From: UBA1422 sp041752735
GTDB taxonomy: Bacteria > Bacillota > Clostridia > Peptostreptococcales > Anaerovoracaceae
Assembly (NCBI GenBank): GCA_041752735.1
Contig: JBGSVW010000044.1
Span: forward strand, 1 to 64,000
DNA: 64,000 nt
Direction: 5' to 3'
The notes beneath the pieces are model-generated. The model was not told the DNA's origin. It searched no databases and saw nothing but the letters and a program-made list of their open reading frames with translations. The translations under genes and the position numbers were made by a program. Below are positions 1 through 8,060 of the stretch, one piece after another (the first letter of the stretch is position 1; every line of letters starts with the position of its first letter).

Positions 1-1
1 T

Positions 2-382
2 GCTGACGAATACTTTGTGGCCCATAAGTCAGATATAACAAAAGAAAAAGATGCACCGACACAGATTGCAGAGTTCTTTAGAAGGTATGCCGCTTATACT
101 GCATCAACGGATATAGAGTTCACCAAGCATTTATATAATACAAACAATAAATACTTCCTCACCAAGGACCGTGAGATGTATCAGTTGCTAAGAAGCTTGA
201 TTGAAAATGGTCAAAATCATAAGACGATTACCGACACCCTGACGGTGGATGAAATCGTTAATTTCCTGTTTATTGCCGCACGGGGTCTGGTCTTCGACTG
301 GTGCCTCCATGACGGGGAATATGATTTGGAAAATGCCGCCGATATGTATTTTGTTCGGCTGATCCCTGTATTATTGAATTAG
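2..382 (+). CDS. TetR-family regulator, C-terminal part (5' end outside window)
   Basis: The frame is open from the first bases, so only the last 126 residues are visible; the DNA-binding helix-turn-helix would lie upstream and cannot be checked. What remains is helical and ends with NFLFIAARGLVFDWCLHDG, a pattern I associate with the C-terminal ligand/dimerisation domain of TetR repressors. The GTG at 17 is not convincing as a start because the frame continues through it. A terminator follows at 421-451, so this ends a transcription unit. Whether it regulates the corrinoid genes downstream cannot be told. Confidence 0.6.
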   Translation, partial: ADEYFVAHKSDITKEKDAPTQIAEFFRRYAAYTASTDIEFTKHLYNTNNKYFLTKDREMYQLLRSLIENGQNHKTITDTLTVDEIVNFLFIAARGLVFDWCLHDGEYDLENAADMYFVRLIPVLLN

Positions 383-420
383 TACAGGAATTTGGTTTTA
401 TAAAAACTCCATAACCCTAC

Positions 421-451
421 TCCTCACCACATTTGCAGGTGAGGATTTTTT
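421..451 (+). terminator. Rho-independent terminator after the TetR gene
   Basis: Arms TCCTCACC (421-428) and GGTGAGGA (438-445) pair perfectly over 8 bp around a 9-nt loop and are followed by a T run. Confidence 0.8.
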
Positions 452-508
452 ATGTACTTGAAATTATAGAAATCTTATGCATGGATTATGGCTCTTTTCA
501 AAAACATC

Positions 509-537
509 TTTACAGTTACCTTTCGAAAGATTATACT
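509..537 (+). promoter_or_regulatory. Sigma-A promoter of the corrinoid protein gene
   Basis: TTTACA (509-514), a 17-nt spacer and TATACT (532-537). Transcription would start near 544, which excludes the longer reading frame that opens at 488 and supports translation from 605. Confidence 0.7.
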
Positions 538-604
538 GAATCCATTCAGCGAATGCGTTTGGTTAAACTGCCAAATATTTGTTTATAATTTAGGGAGACG
601 CAAA

Positions 605-1240
605 ATGGATAACGTTATTAAAATTCAACAAATGATTGAAGAGAGTGACCCCGAATCAATTGTCCAGGCTATTACGGATGCTCTTGAAGATGGAATTTTA
701 GCAAAAGATATACTTGATGCAATGATTTTATCAATGGGTGTTGTTGGAGATAAATTCTCTGAGGGAGAACTCTTCATTCCGGAAATGCTGATGGCCGCCA
801 AAGCAATGAGCACCGGTGTAGATGTACTAAAACCTCACCTAGTTGGCAGCGGAAGCAGCGGACTCGGGACTTGCATTATCGGAACAGTCGAAGGCGATCT
901 TCATGATATCGGCAAAAACCTTGTCGCCATGATGATTGAAAGCGCTGGATTTACCATCGTAAATCTTGGTGTGGATGTTCCCACCTCAAAATGGCTTGAA
1001 GCAATAAAGGAGCATGATGATGTGAAATTGGTTGCCTGTTCCGCATTGCTCACTACCACGATGCCAGCTTTACAAGAAACCATAGATACCATCAAAAACA
1101 GTGGAATGGATGGGTTTAGCATTATCGTTGGGGGTGCTTCTCTAACGCAACAGTATGCAGAAAAGATAGGGGCTGATGGGTTCGCCGAGGACGCCGGAGG
1201 CGCTGCCGCAAAAGCGCTTGAACTGACACGATTAAGTTAA
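605..1240 (+). CDS. Methyltransferase corrinoid protein (B12-binding)
   Basis: A 211-residue cobalamin-binding protein of the MtaC/MtbC/MttC type, which carries a methyl group on corrinoid between a substrate methyltransferase and a second methyltransferase. Residues 1-90 are the helical cap domain and about 92-211 the Rossmann-like B12 domain. The signature DLHDIG is at 98-103, with His100 the expected lower cobalt ligand, followed by a SALLTTTMP segment and IIVGGA near 172-177. The start at 605 has an AGGGAG site upstream and lies after the promoter. The next gene begins 19 nt downstream, so the two form an operon. No substrate-specific methyltransferase or corrinoid reductive activator is seen in the window, so the methyl donor is unknown. 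Confidence 0.9.
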   Translation: MDNVIKIQQMIEESDPESIVQAITDALEDGILAKDILDAMILSMGVVGDKFSEGELFIPEMLMAAKAMSTGVDVLKPHLVGSGSSGLGTCIIGTVEGDLHDIGKNLVAMMIESAGFTIVNLGVDVPTSKWLEAIKEHDDVKLVACSALLTTTMPALQETIDTIKNSGMDGFSIIVGGASLTQQYAEKIGADGFAEDAGGAAAKALELTRLS

Positions 1241-1259
1241 AGGGAGGAGTGTCGCTATT

Positions 1260-2237
1260 ATGCTGACAAGAAAACAAAATTTGATTGAGACAATATCAGG
1301 AGGCAAGCCGGATCGGTTTGTGAATCAATTTGAATTTATGGAAATCATCATGGAATCGCCTCTTGATACTAAAACGAATCCAGGAGAAACCAACAAAAAT
1401 AAATGGGGAATTACGTTCAGTTGGCCGGAAGGTCAGCTTGGCAAATTCCCTTTACATGATGTGGAGCATAAGGTCTTAAAAGACATAAGTGATTGGCGCC
1501 AATACGTCCATGCACCTGAAATAGAGAAGTCGGATTCTGTATGGGCTGCTGCGGTTGAGCATGCAAACCAAGTTGATCGTAATGACCAATACGTGGCAGG
1601 AATCATATTGCCGGGCATTTTTGAAATGGTACACAATTTGATGGGAATGGAACAGGCGATGATGGCATTTTGTGAGAAGCCTGATGAAATGCATGACCTA
1701 ATCGGTTACATCACGGACTACGAGTTGCAATATGCCGAAACCCTAGTGAGTAAGATTCATCCCGATTGCATCTTTCATCACGACGATTGGGGCAGCCAAA
1801 AATCCTCATTCATATCCCCTGTCATGTTTAAGAGTTTCTTTGTTACCCCATATAAGCGAATATACGACTTCTACAAGGCAAACGGAGTCGAGCTAATCGT
1901 TCACCACAGTGATTCGTATGCAGCGAATCTAGTTCCTCACATGATTGACATGGGGATTGATATCTGGCAAGGAGTTATGACAACGAATAACACGCCAATG
2001 CTGATTGAAAAATACGGCGGGCAGATATCCTTTATGGGAAATATCGACACTGGAGTCGTTGATTTACCGGACTGGACACCGGAGGTCGCTTTGCGTGAAA
2101 CTGAAAAAGCTTGTCGGGATTGTGGAAAAATGTATTTTATACCCAACCTAACACGTGGAATGTCCGCCAGTTCTTTCCCGGGCGCGTATGATGCGGTTAG
2201 CCAATCAATTGATCAAATGAGCAAATCTATGTTTTAG
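1260..2237 (+). CDS. UroD-family (MtaA/MtbA-like) methyltransferase
   Basis: A 325-residue protein of the uroporphyrinogen decarboxylase superfamily in the branch that moves methyl groups to or from corrinoid proteins. An AGGGAGGAG site precedes the ATG, and the partner corrinoid gene lies just upstream. Family methyltransferases such as MtaA bind zinc through a His-x-Cys pair and a distant Cys. Here the first site reads VHHSDS (His kept, no Cys) and the second reads YFIPNLTRGM, where I would expect Cys before the Leu-Thr. Zinc binding is therefore doubtful, and the protein may use different chemistry or a different acceptor. Heme synthesis is unlikely given the context. The substrate is not predictable. 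Confidence 0.8.
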   Translation: MLTRKQNLIETISGGKPDRFVNQFEFMEIIMESPLDTKTNPGETNKNKWGITFSWPEGQLGKFPLHDVEHKVLKDISDWRQYVHAPEIEKSDSVWAAAVEHANQVDRNDQYVAGIILPGIFEMVHNLMGMEQAMMAFCEKPDEMHDLIGYITDYELQYAETLVSKIHPDCIFHHDDWGSQKSSFISPVMFKSFFVTPYKRIYDFYKANGVELIVHHSDSYAANLVPHMIDMGIDIWQGVMTTNNTPMLIEKYGGQISFMGNIDTGVVDLPDWTPEVALRETEKACRDCGKMYFIPNLTRGMSASSFPGAYDAVSQSIDQMSKSMF

Positions 2238-2290
2238 CTAATTGTGCTATTGTTAGCAAAAGGACAATGCAAAACCGTCAATGCAAAATA

Positions 2291-2318
2291 AAAGGAGAGG
2301 TCCGTCGGCCTCTCCTTT
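2291..2318. terminator. Bidirectional terminator between convergent genes
   Basis: Perfect arms AAGGAGAGG (2292-2300) and CCTCTCCTT (2309-2317) with an 8-nt loop, lying between the methyltransferase gene and the oppositely read symporter gene. T-rich tracts follow on both strands, better on the minus strand. Confidence 0.75.
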
Positions 2319-2372
2319 TGGTATTACCTTTTTTGTTCTGCTAAACAACTCTAATAAATCCTTAAACGGATT

Positions 2373-3875
2373 TTACTTGCTTTCCTTTATCTTATTTCTT
2401 TCCCCGATTTTGGTCCAGATTTCAGCATTCTTGATGCCGAGTTTCTCAGGATCGAATACAGGGTCCAAACCTGCCTTGCGCTGTGCTTCGTAATCTTTCA
2501 ACGTAGCCAATGCGGGCTTTTGGAGAATCCAAAGGGCAATGATATTAATCCAAGCCATGAGGCCAACACCGACATCGCCAGCATTCCAGGCGGCTGTGGC
2601 AGTTGCAACCGTAGAGTATAGTACAGCAGCAATCATAGCCAGTCTTAACACCAACGTAACAGTACGTCTCATTTTGCTGTCCTGATGACGGAAGATGTAC
2701 GCAACATTAGATTCAGCCTGATAGTAATATGCCATAATCGTCGTGAATGCAAAGAATGCCAGGCAAATCGCCACGAACCATCCTCCAAAGTTACCCGTAA
2801 ACGTGGAAACCGCTTCCTGTGTAAATTGGGGGCCGACGGTTTGTGTCTCTGCCAGAGCCTGCATTTCTGCACTAGCTCCAACATGTAAGAATTTGCCGGT
2901 TCCCTCATTGAAGACGTTGAAACAATCTGTCATCAAAATCATAAAACCGGTTGCGGAACAGACAAACAAGGTGTCAATATAAACCGAGAATGCTTGAACC
3001 AATCCTTGCTTTGCCGGATGAGATACTTCAGCAGCAGCAGCAGCATGTGGGGCCGAGCCTTGTCCGGCTTCATTGGAGTAGATACCACGTTTGACACCCC
3101 AGGCGACAGCGGATCCTATAATACCACCGTAAGTGGCATCGGCACCGAAAGCGCTGCTGAAGATTAAAACGAATACTTCACCCAATTTGTCAAAATTGAC
3201 AAACAGGATGACAAATGCCATTAGGATATAGATGATTGCCATGAAAGGGACAACTATTTCTGCCACCTTGGCAATTCTTCTGATTCCACCGAAAATAATA
3301 AGACCAAGAATCCCTGCAATGACAATACCACTTGCAATGTTGGGAACACCTGCAACGTTATGGAAAGCATTTGCAATGGAGTTTGCCTGCACACCAGGCA
3401 ATAAAAGCCCACATGCCAGTAGCGTAGAAATGGAAAAGACCATAGCATACCAACGTGATCCCATACCTTTTTCGATGTAATAAGCAGGGCCGCCACGGTA
3501 TTGTCCGTCAATTTCTGTTTTCCAAACCTGCGCCAAAGCCGCTTCCATATATGCCGACGAAGCACCCAAGAATGCGATAATCCACATCCAGACCAGGGCA
3601 CCTGGACCACCAAAGTAAATAGCGGTGGCTGTACCTGCAATGTTGCCAGTTCCCACACGTCCGGCCAATGCGGTGCATAGTGCCTGGAATGAAGATATCC
3701 CTTGCTTGGAGTCCTTCCCTTCAAACATATACTTCACCATTGGTTTAATGAGTCTGACTTGCAGAAATTTGGTACGAACCGAGAAATACAAACCGGTTAC
3801 TAAGCATAAAACGATAAGTGCGTTTGACCAAATAATCCCATTGAGAAAATCAATCACTGAGTTTATAATTTCCAA
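2373..3875 (-). CDS. Sodium:alanine/glycine symporter (AGCS family)
   Basis: A 500-residue integral membrane protein of the alanine/glycine:cation symporter family, importing small neutral amino acids with Na+. Recognisable segments are GLYFSVRTKFLQVR near the N-terminus, GRVGTGNIAGTATAI, GGPGALVWMW and NEAGQGSAPHAAAAA, with about ten hydrophobic segments. The likely start is a TTG at 3875 (MEIINSVIDF...). A perfect AAGGAGG lies 7 nt before it, and family members begin at this point; a longer frame to 3953 would translate the ribosome site. It is a single-gene unit with its own promoter and ends at the bidirectional terminator. Substrate (Ala, Gly or D-Ala) cannot be told from sequence. Confidence 0.9.
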   Translation of the reverse strand: MEIINSVIDFLNGIIWSNALIVLCLVTGLYFSVRTKFLQVRLIKPMVKYMFEGKDSKQGISSFQALCTALAGRVGTGNIAGTATAIYFGGPGALVWMWIIAFLGASSAYMEAALAQVWKTEIDGQYRGGPAYYIEKGMGSRWYAMVFSISTLLACGLLLPGVQANSIANAFHNVAGVPNIASGIVIAGILGLIIFGGIRRIAKVAEIVVPFMAIIYILMAFVILFVNFDKLGEVFVLIFSSAFGADATYGGIIGSAVAWGVKRGIYSNEAGQGSAPHAAAAAEVSHPAKQGLVQAFSVYIDTLFVCSATGFMILMTDCFNVFNEGTGKFLHVGASAEMQALAETQTVGPQFTQEAVSTFTGNFGGWFVAICLAFFAFTTIMAYYYQAESNVAYIFRHQDSKMRRTVTLVLRLAMIAAVLYSTVATATAAWNAGDVGVGLMAWINIIALWILQKPALATLKDYEAQRKAGLDPVFDPEKLGIKNAEIWTKIGERNKIKESK

Positions 3876-3914
3876 AATAATTCCTCCTTCTTTTTTATTA
3901 TTCTTCGAGCATGC

Positions 3915-3929
3915 CCGGAAAATTTCCGG
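3915..3929. repeat. Palindrome in the symporter leader
   Basis: CCGGAAA-A-TTTCCGG lies in the leader RNA about 45 nt upstream of the TTG start. It could be a protein site or a small RNA hairpin; no function is assigned. Confidence 0.4.
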
Positions 3930-3977
3930 TACTAATAAAAAAATATCTGCCAATTTTTTAACTGCACATATGTTGCG

Positions 3978-4006
3978 ATTTTATCATTTTACTAGGAGAA
4001 AGTAAA
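3978..4006 (-). promoter_or_regulatory. Sigma-A promoter of the symporter gene
   Basis: On the minus strand TTTACT (4006-4001), a 17-nt spacer and TAAAAT (3983-3978), giving a leader of about 95 nt. The -35 end is overlapped by one arm of the inverted repeat at 3993-4040. Confidence 0.65.
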
Positions 4007-4040
4007 CAAAAAAACGAGCTTATGGAATAACTTTCTCCTA
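3993..4040. promoter_or_regulatory. 10-bp inverted repeat over the symporter -35 region
   Basis: TAGGAGAAAG (3993-4002) and CTTTCTCCTA (4031-4040) are perfect inverted copies 28 bp apart. One arm covers the end of the promoter spacer and the first bases of the -35 box, a plausible dimeric operator. The same DNA follows the fdhD-like gene, but I do not see a clean terminator there, only a weak stem before a T run. Confidence 0.45.
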
Positions 4041-4075
4041 AGTCGCTTTTTCGTTTATACGGTTACTATTTTTAA

Positions 4076-4816
4076 TTATACATACACATTCATTCTCCCT
4101 TCACGGACGAAGCCGATCAGGGTGATGCCAAGGCTTTTGGCCATTTCCAGCGCCGCCGTGGTTGGGGCGGAGCGAGAACAAACAATAGGTATGCCGCATC
4201 GTGCCACTTTGGATAGCATATCCATGGGAATGCGGCCGCTGGTAAACAGAACCGCCTGTGTCAAGTCGGCGCCATCTATCAAAGACTGACCGACGAGCTT
4301 GTCAATTGTGTTATGCCGGCTCACATCAGCGAATCGGTACCTGACATCTCCCTCGAAAGACAGGGAGGAGCTATGGGCCGCACCTGTTTTCAAAAACCAG
4401 TCAGCACTTTCATATAGTGACGTAGCCTGGGCAAAAATCTGTTCCTTATCATACGTCTTGGGCTTTATGGGTTCGACATCTCCCCATTCGGTTAACGCAG
4501 GTGTAGGGAGCAGACTTTTACCCGAAGTAAGGGTAATGCTTGCCAACTTGCAATCTTTAGAAAGTTCAATGCTCTCTATCCAGTCTATCCCTGCTATCCT
4601 GCCCTGGGCAAACAGATGTCCCACTACCAATGGGACCAACTGCTCCGGTGAGCAGGTCAGTGTGGTGCAGGGTTGTCCGTTTACATTGATTGTAAGTGGG
4701 TGCTCCACAATCACCGGATCCATTTTATGATCCTCCTGGGCTTTGTCTTTATAAAGTCTTGTGACCGGGACCTCTTCAATCACCGGCAACGATTTTGTTT
4801 GTCCTATGATTTTCAT
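4076..4816 (-). CDS. FdhD-like protein, cysteine motif missing
   Basis: A 246-residue member of the FdhD family. FdhD passes sulfur from a cysteine desulfurase to the molybdenum or tungsten cofactor and is needed for active formate dehydrogenase. Family segments seen are VEHPLTINVNG (37-47), CSPEQLVPLVVGHL (55-68), GAAHSSSL (145-152), DVSRHNTIDKLVG (164-176), TSGR (192-195), SAPTT (216-220) and GFVREGRMNVY near the end. The CxxC-type loop that should carry the sulfur is instead LTSGKSLL (96-103), with no cysteine. It overlaps mobA by 41 nt and is cotranscribed with it; the formate dehydrogenase lies 9 kb away. It may be a divergent or sulfur-transfer-deficient paralogue, with a true FdhD elsewhere. 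Confidence 0.8.
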   Translation of the reverse strand: MKIIGQTKSLPVIEEVPVTRLYKDKAQEDHKMDPVIVEHPLTINVNGQPCTTLTCSPEQLVPLVVGHLFAQGRIAGIDWIESIELSKDCKLASITLTSGKSLLPTPALTEWGDVEPIKPKTYDKEQIFAQATSLYESADWFLKTGAAHSSSLSFEGDVRYRFADVSRHNTIDKLVGQSLIDGADLTQAVLFTSGRIPMDMLSKVARCGIPIVCSRSAPTTAALEMAKSLGITLIGFVREGRMNVYV

Positions 4817-5420
4817 TTTGCTCCATCCAAGCCAGATAGGCTTCCTTAGTATTCAGGTTCAGAACGCCGGGTTCGGCTTCCTTCATATGGTAGATGCTAA
4901 TCTCTCCCCGATCCAGGGCCCGAAAAACCGGTGCTCCACCGGATTCTATCACTGGCAATATTTTTTGGTGAAATGTCGTGACATACATACCGATTAGTGG
5001 TTCCAGTCGGTTGCCATGCTGTAACAATGTAATTTCATTTTCCAGGCGAAGATGCATTCCCGCCAGAGCTTCCATCGTTTCTAAGGAAATCCCCGGGCAG
5101 TCCACAGGAACCAAAAGCGCATTGTTAAATGACGATGCAAGGAGACAGCTGTACATGCCACCAAGAGGTCCCCGGTTGATTAAGGCATCTGGGACATTAC
5201 GGCAACCATCTATCTTTTCCCGGGTACCGGACAAAAGGATTTCGCCAAAACCCAGATGTTTACCTTTTTCAACAAGAACATCAATGAATCGCATGGCTTG
5301 CCAATTTAGGTGAGCTTTATTGGTGCCCATCCGCAGACTTTTGCCCCCTGCCAAAATGATTAGGGAAACTTGATTCAGATTCGGGTAGCGTTTTGGATTT
5401 CGGTTTTCGTTTTGATCCAT
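4776..5420 (-). CDS. mobA: Molybdenum cofactor guanylyltransferase MobA
   Basis: Joins GMP from GTP to molybdopterin to make the guanine dinucleotide (MGD) form used by formate dehydrogenase. The nucleotide-binding loop LAGGKSLRMGTNKA lies near residue 23, followed by PDALINRGPLGGMYSCL, and VPVDCPGIS carries the metal-binding Asp. I place the start at 5420, which has GAGGA just upstream and gives 214 residues, near family length. The longer frame to 5534 would begin upstream of the predicted promoter. It is first in a two-gene unit with the fdhD-like gene and is divergent from hydE, which fits supply of cofactor to the formate dehydrogenase nearby. Confidence 0.88.
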   Translation of the reverse strand: MDQNENRNPKRYPNLNQVSLIILAGGKSLRMGTNKAHLNWQAMRFIDVLVEKGKHLGFGEILLSGTREKIDGCRNVPDALINRGPLGGMYSCLLASSFNNALLVPVDCPGISLETMEALAGMHLRLENEITLLQHGNRLEPLIGMYVTTFHQKILPVIESGGAPVFRALDRGEISIYHMKEAEPGVLNLNTKEAYLAWMEQNENHRTNKIVAGD

Positions 5421-5463
5421 AAGTTCCTCTGGTGTCCATGGGGTATAACGGCTGCTTGCCAAG

Positions 5464-5493
5464 AGTATACCATGAGTGGTGGCTTCTCTCCAA
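5464..5493 (-). promoter_or_regulatory. Probable promoter of mobA-fdhD
   Basis: Minus strand TTGGAG (5493-5488), an 18-nt spacer and TATACT (5469-5464). The -10 is good and the -35 moderate. Confidence 0.5.
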
Positions 5494-5528
5494 TAGCTAA
5501 AATAATTTCGGAAAAATTGACTGTACGC

Positions 5529-5544
5529 TGACAATTATTTGTCA
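5529..5544. promoter_or_regulatory. Palindrome between the mobA and hydE promoters
   Basis: TGACAA-TTAT-TTGTCA, a perfect inverted repeat with a 4-bp centre, lies 17 bp upstream of the hydE -35. Its size and spacing suit a dimeric repressor or activator; it is not a good match to the Rex consensus. Confidence 0.45.
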
Positions 5545-5561
5545 ATTTTGTGTGTAATTCA

Positions 5562-5589
5562 TTGACTTTTGGGTAAAATGAAATACAAT
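5562..5589 (+). promoter_or_regulatory. Sigma-A promoter of the hydE-hydG-hydF operon
   Basis: TTGACT (5562-5567), a 16-nt spacer and TACAAT (5584-5589). Transcription would begin near 5596, about 20 nt before the ATG at 5617, which rules out the in-frame TTG at 5569. Confidence 0.7.
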
Positions 5590-5616
5590 TGTATTCAAAC
5601 AAATGAGGATTTATCC

Positions 5617-6618
5617 ATGACAAGACAAGAAATGATTGACGCCTTAATGCTAGAAGACTTTTCTCCAATCTATCAAAAGGCAGACCTTATAAGAAAAGAA
5701 GTCAAAGGCGATGATGTGTTCGTGCGATCCATCATTGAATTTTCTAATTACTGCACTCGTCAGTGCAAGTATTGTGGCATCAACTGCTTCAACGAAAATG
5801 TGACTCGGTATCGGATGTCTCTCGCAGAGATTGTGGATACTGCAGCCCAGGCAATTGCTGCAGGATACAAGACCATCGTCCTACAGTCCGGGGAAGATCC
5901 CTACTTCAATGGGGACAACGCCAAGCGTTTGGGCGAGGTGGTTTCTGCCATTCGGGCCTTGCCCACAGCATATGAACCGGAGCCAGATGGGTCGCAACCG
6001 ATTTTGGATATTACCTTGAGCACCGGAGAGCTACCTTATGAAGACCTTTTATATCTGAAGAAATGTGGCGCAACAAGATATTTGCTGCGACATGAAACAT
6101 CGGATCCAAAGTTATATGCATTTCTCCACCCTTGTGGCACCCTTGAAAATAGAATTCAGTGTCTACGGAACATCAAAAAACTCGGGTATGCCACCGGCAG
6201 TGGGTTCATGGTCGGTTTGCCGGGACAAACACTGGCATCTATCGCTGATGATGTGATTCTACTGGAAACGCTAGAGTGTGACATGGCCGGGATCGGTCCA
6301 TTCATCTCTTCCCCGGATACGCCATTGGAAGGCTACCCCAACGGAGAGACAGAGTTGACAAAGCGAGCGGTTGCCCTATGTCGGATACGATGTCCGGAGT
6401 TGAACCTCCCTGTGACAACTGCGTTGGGTGTGTTAAACCCCCAGGAGCTCAAAGATGCATTCTCCTGTGGAGCTAATGTCATCATGAAAAAGGTGACCCC
6501 CACCAAATACAAGGAATCCTATAAAATCTATCCGTCAGAAGTTGAAGAAACTCGAATCATCGAAGACAGACATGCTCTGGATAACATGATTCGATCATTA
6601 GGCCGAAGGCCAGTATAA
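5617..6618 (+). CDS. hydE: [FeFe] hydrogenase maturation radical SAM protein HydE
   Basis: A 333-residue radical SAM enzyme needed with HydG and HydF to build the 2Fe subcluster of the hydrogenase H-cluster; HydE helps form the bridging dithiomethylamine. The [4Fe-4S]/SAM motif Cx3CxxC is at Cys46, Cys50 and Cys53 (NYCTRQCKYCG), followed by RYRMS, then LQSGEDPYF and STGELPYEDLLYLKKCGA, both typical of HydE. The start at 5617 has TGAGGA upstream and sits just after the promoter. The closest alternatives are BioB- or PylB-type enzymes, but hydG and hydF immediately downstream settle the call. Confidence 0.95.
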   Translation: MTRQEMIDALMLEDFSPIYQKADLIRKEVKGDDVFVRSIIEFSNYCTRQCKYCGINCFNENVTRYRMSLAEIVDTAAQAIAAGYKTIVLQSGEDPYFNGDNAKRLGEVVSAIRALPTAYEPEPDGSQPILDITLSTGELPYEDLLYLKKCGATRYLLRHETSDPKLYAFLHPCGTLENRIQCLRNIKKLGYATGSGFMVGLPGQTLASIADDVILLETLECDMAGIGPFISSPDTPLEGYPNGETELTKRAVALCRIRCPELNLPVTTALGVLNPQELKDAFSCGANVIMKKVTPTKYKESYKIYPSEVEETRIIEDRHALDNMIRSLGRRPV

Positions 6619-6632
6619 AGAGGTGACCCCCC

Positions 6633-8060
6633 ATGAGCAACTACAACAGTAAGTCAAGAAAAGCCGAAGAATTCATCAACCACGAAGAGATCCTACGTAC
6701 TCTGGATTATGCGGAGAAAAACAAAGGTGATTTGCCTTTGATCAACAGCCTTCTGGATCGGGCCATCGACTGCAAAGGACTTTCCTACAAGGAAGCTGCC
6801 CTGTTGCTGGCATGTGATGATCCTTCTATCCACAAGCGGATATTCGAATTGGCTGGTAAAATCAAAGAAAAGTTTTACGGCAATCGCGTGGTTCTATTTG
6901 CCCCTCTGTATCTGAGCAACTACTGCATTAACGAATGCACCTATTGCCCTTATCACGGAAGCAACACCCACATTCCCCGCAAAAAACTGACCCAGGAAGA
7001 AATCCGCCAGGAGGTCATTGCATTGCAGGATATGGGTCATAAGCGTCTTGCCCTTGAAACAGGAGAAGACCCCAAGGAATGTCCGCTGGACTATGTGCTT
7101 GAGAGCATCAAGACCATTTATAGCATTCATCATAAGAATGGTTCTATCCGCCGAGTCAATGTGAATATTGCAGCTACCACCGTGGAAGAATACAAAAAGT
7201 TAAATGAAGCCGGCATCGGCACCTATATTCTGTTCCAAGAGACTTACAACAAAGAAATGTATGAACGCCTTCATACCAGCGGTCCAAAGTCAGACTATGC
7301 CTATCACACAGAGGCAATGGATCGGGCCATGGAAGCGGGTATCGACGATGTAGGTTGCGGCGTTTTATTCGGCCTAAACTTATATAAATATGACTTCGTT
7401 GGCATGCTGATGCATGCACAGCATCTGGAAGACACCTTTGGATGTGGACCTCACACCATTAGTGTACCGCGAATCTGTCCCGCAGAAGATGTGGACCCCG
7501 ATGAATTCGACAACGGTGTACCCGATGAAGTATTCAAGCGGATTGTAGCGCTTTTGCGAATTGCAGTTCCCTATACCGGCATTATCATGTCCACTAGAGA
7601 ATCCATGAAAACCAGACGGGAATGTCTGGATGCCGGAGTTTCTCAAATCAGCGGTGGTAGCCGAACCAGTGTTGGTGGCTATGCAGGTCCTAAAGAAAAA
7701 GAAGATGAAAGCACAAAGCAATTCGATATCACCGATGAACGAACCTTGGCTGAAGTGGTGGACTGGCTTATTGATATGGGTCATGTACCAAGCTTCTGCA
7801 CCGCTTGTTATCGGGAAGGTAGGACCGGCGACCGGTTCATGGCTTTGGTCAAATCCGGACAAATCGTAAACATTTGTCAGCCCAATGCGCTGATGACCCT
7901 CAAAGAATATTTAGAGGATTATGCCTCCCCTGAAACAAAAGCCAAAGGCGAGGCCATCATCGCAAAACGGATAGAAATGATCCCCAACGAAAAAGTAAGA
8001 GAAATCGTCAAAGAGCATATGGAAGATATGAACCAAGGTCGGAGGGACTTTAGATTTTGA
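6633..8060 (+). CDS. hydG: [FeFe] hydrogenase maturase HydG (tyrosine lyase)
   Basis: A 475-residue radical SAM enzyme that splits tyrosine to p-cresol, CO and cyanide, delivering an Fe(CO)(CN) unit to the H-cluster. The SAM cluster motif is Cys98, Cys102, Cys105 (NYCINECTYCPYHG). The C-terminal second-cluster motif Cys389-x2-Cys392-x22-Cys415, which distinguishes HydG from thiazole-synthesis ThiH, is intact. A GAGGTG site precedes the ATG, 14 nt after hydE. The stop overlaps the start of hydF. Confidence 0.97.
   Translation: MSNYNSKSRKAEEFINHEEILRTLDYAEKNKGDLPLINSLLDRAIDCKGLSYKEAALLLACDDPSIHKRIFELAGKIKEKFYGNRVVLFAPLYLSNYCINECTYCPYHGSNTHIPRKKLTQEEIRQEVIALQDMGHKRLALETGEDPKECPLDYVLESIKTIYSIHHKNGSIRRVNVNIAATTVEEYKKLNEAGIGTYILFQETYNKEMYERLHTSGPKSDYAYHTEAMDRAMEAGIDDVGCGVLFGLNLYKYDFVGMLMHAQHLEDTFGCGPHTISVPRICPAEDVDPDEFDNGVPDEVFKRIVALLRIAVPYTGIIMSTRESMKTRRECLDAGVSQISGGSRTSVGGYAGPKEKEDESTKQFDITDERTLAEVVDWLIDMGHVPSFCTACYREGRTGDRFMALVKSGQIVNICQPNALMTLKEYLEDYASPETKAKGEAIIAKRIEMIPNEKVREIVKEHMEDMNQGRRDFRF

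Noticed and set aside
488..604. Longer start for the corrinoid protein
   Set aside because: The added 39 residues cover the promoter (509-537), have no family similarity, and a ribosome site fits only the ATG at 605.
3876..3977. Glycine riboswitch before the AGCS symporter
   Set aside because: The leader is too short and lacks the conserved glycine-riboswitch core; only a palindrome is seen.
4011..4062. Terminator for the mobA-fdhD operon
   Set aside because: A T run is present on the minus strand, but the stem before it is short and interrupted; I do not list it as a feature.
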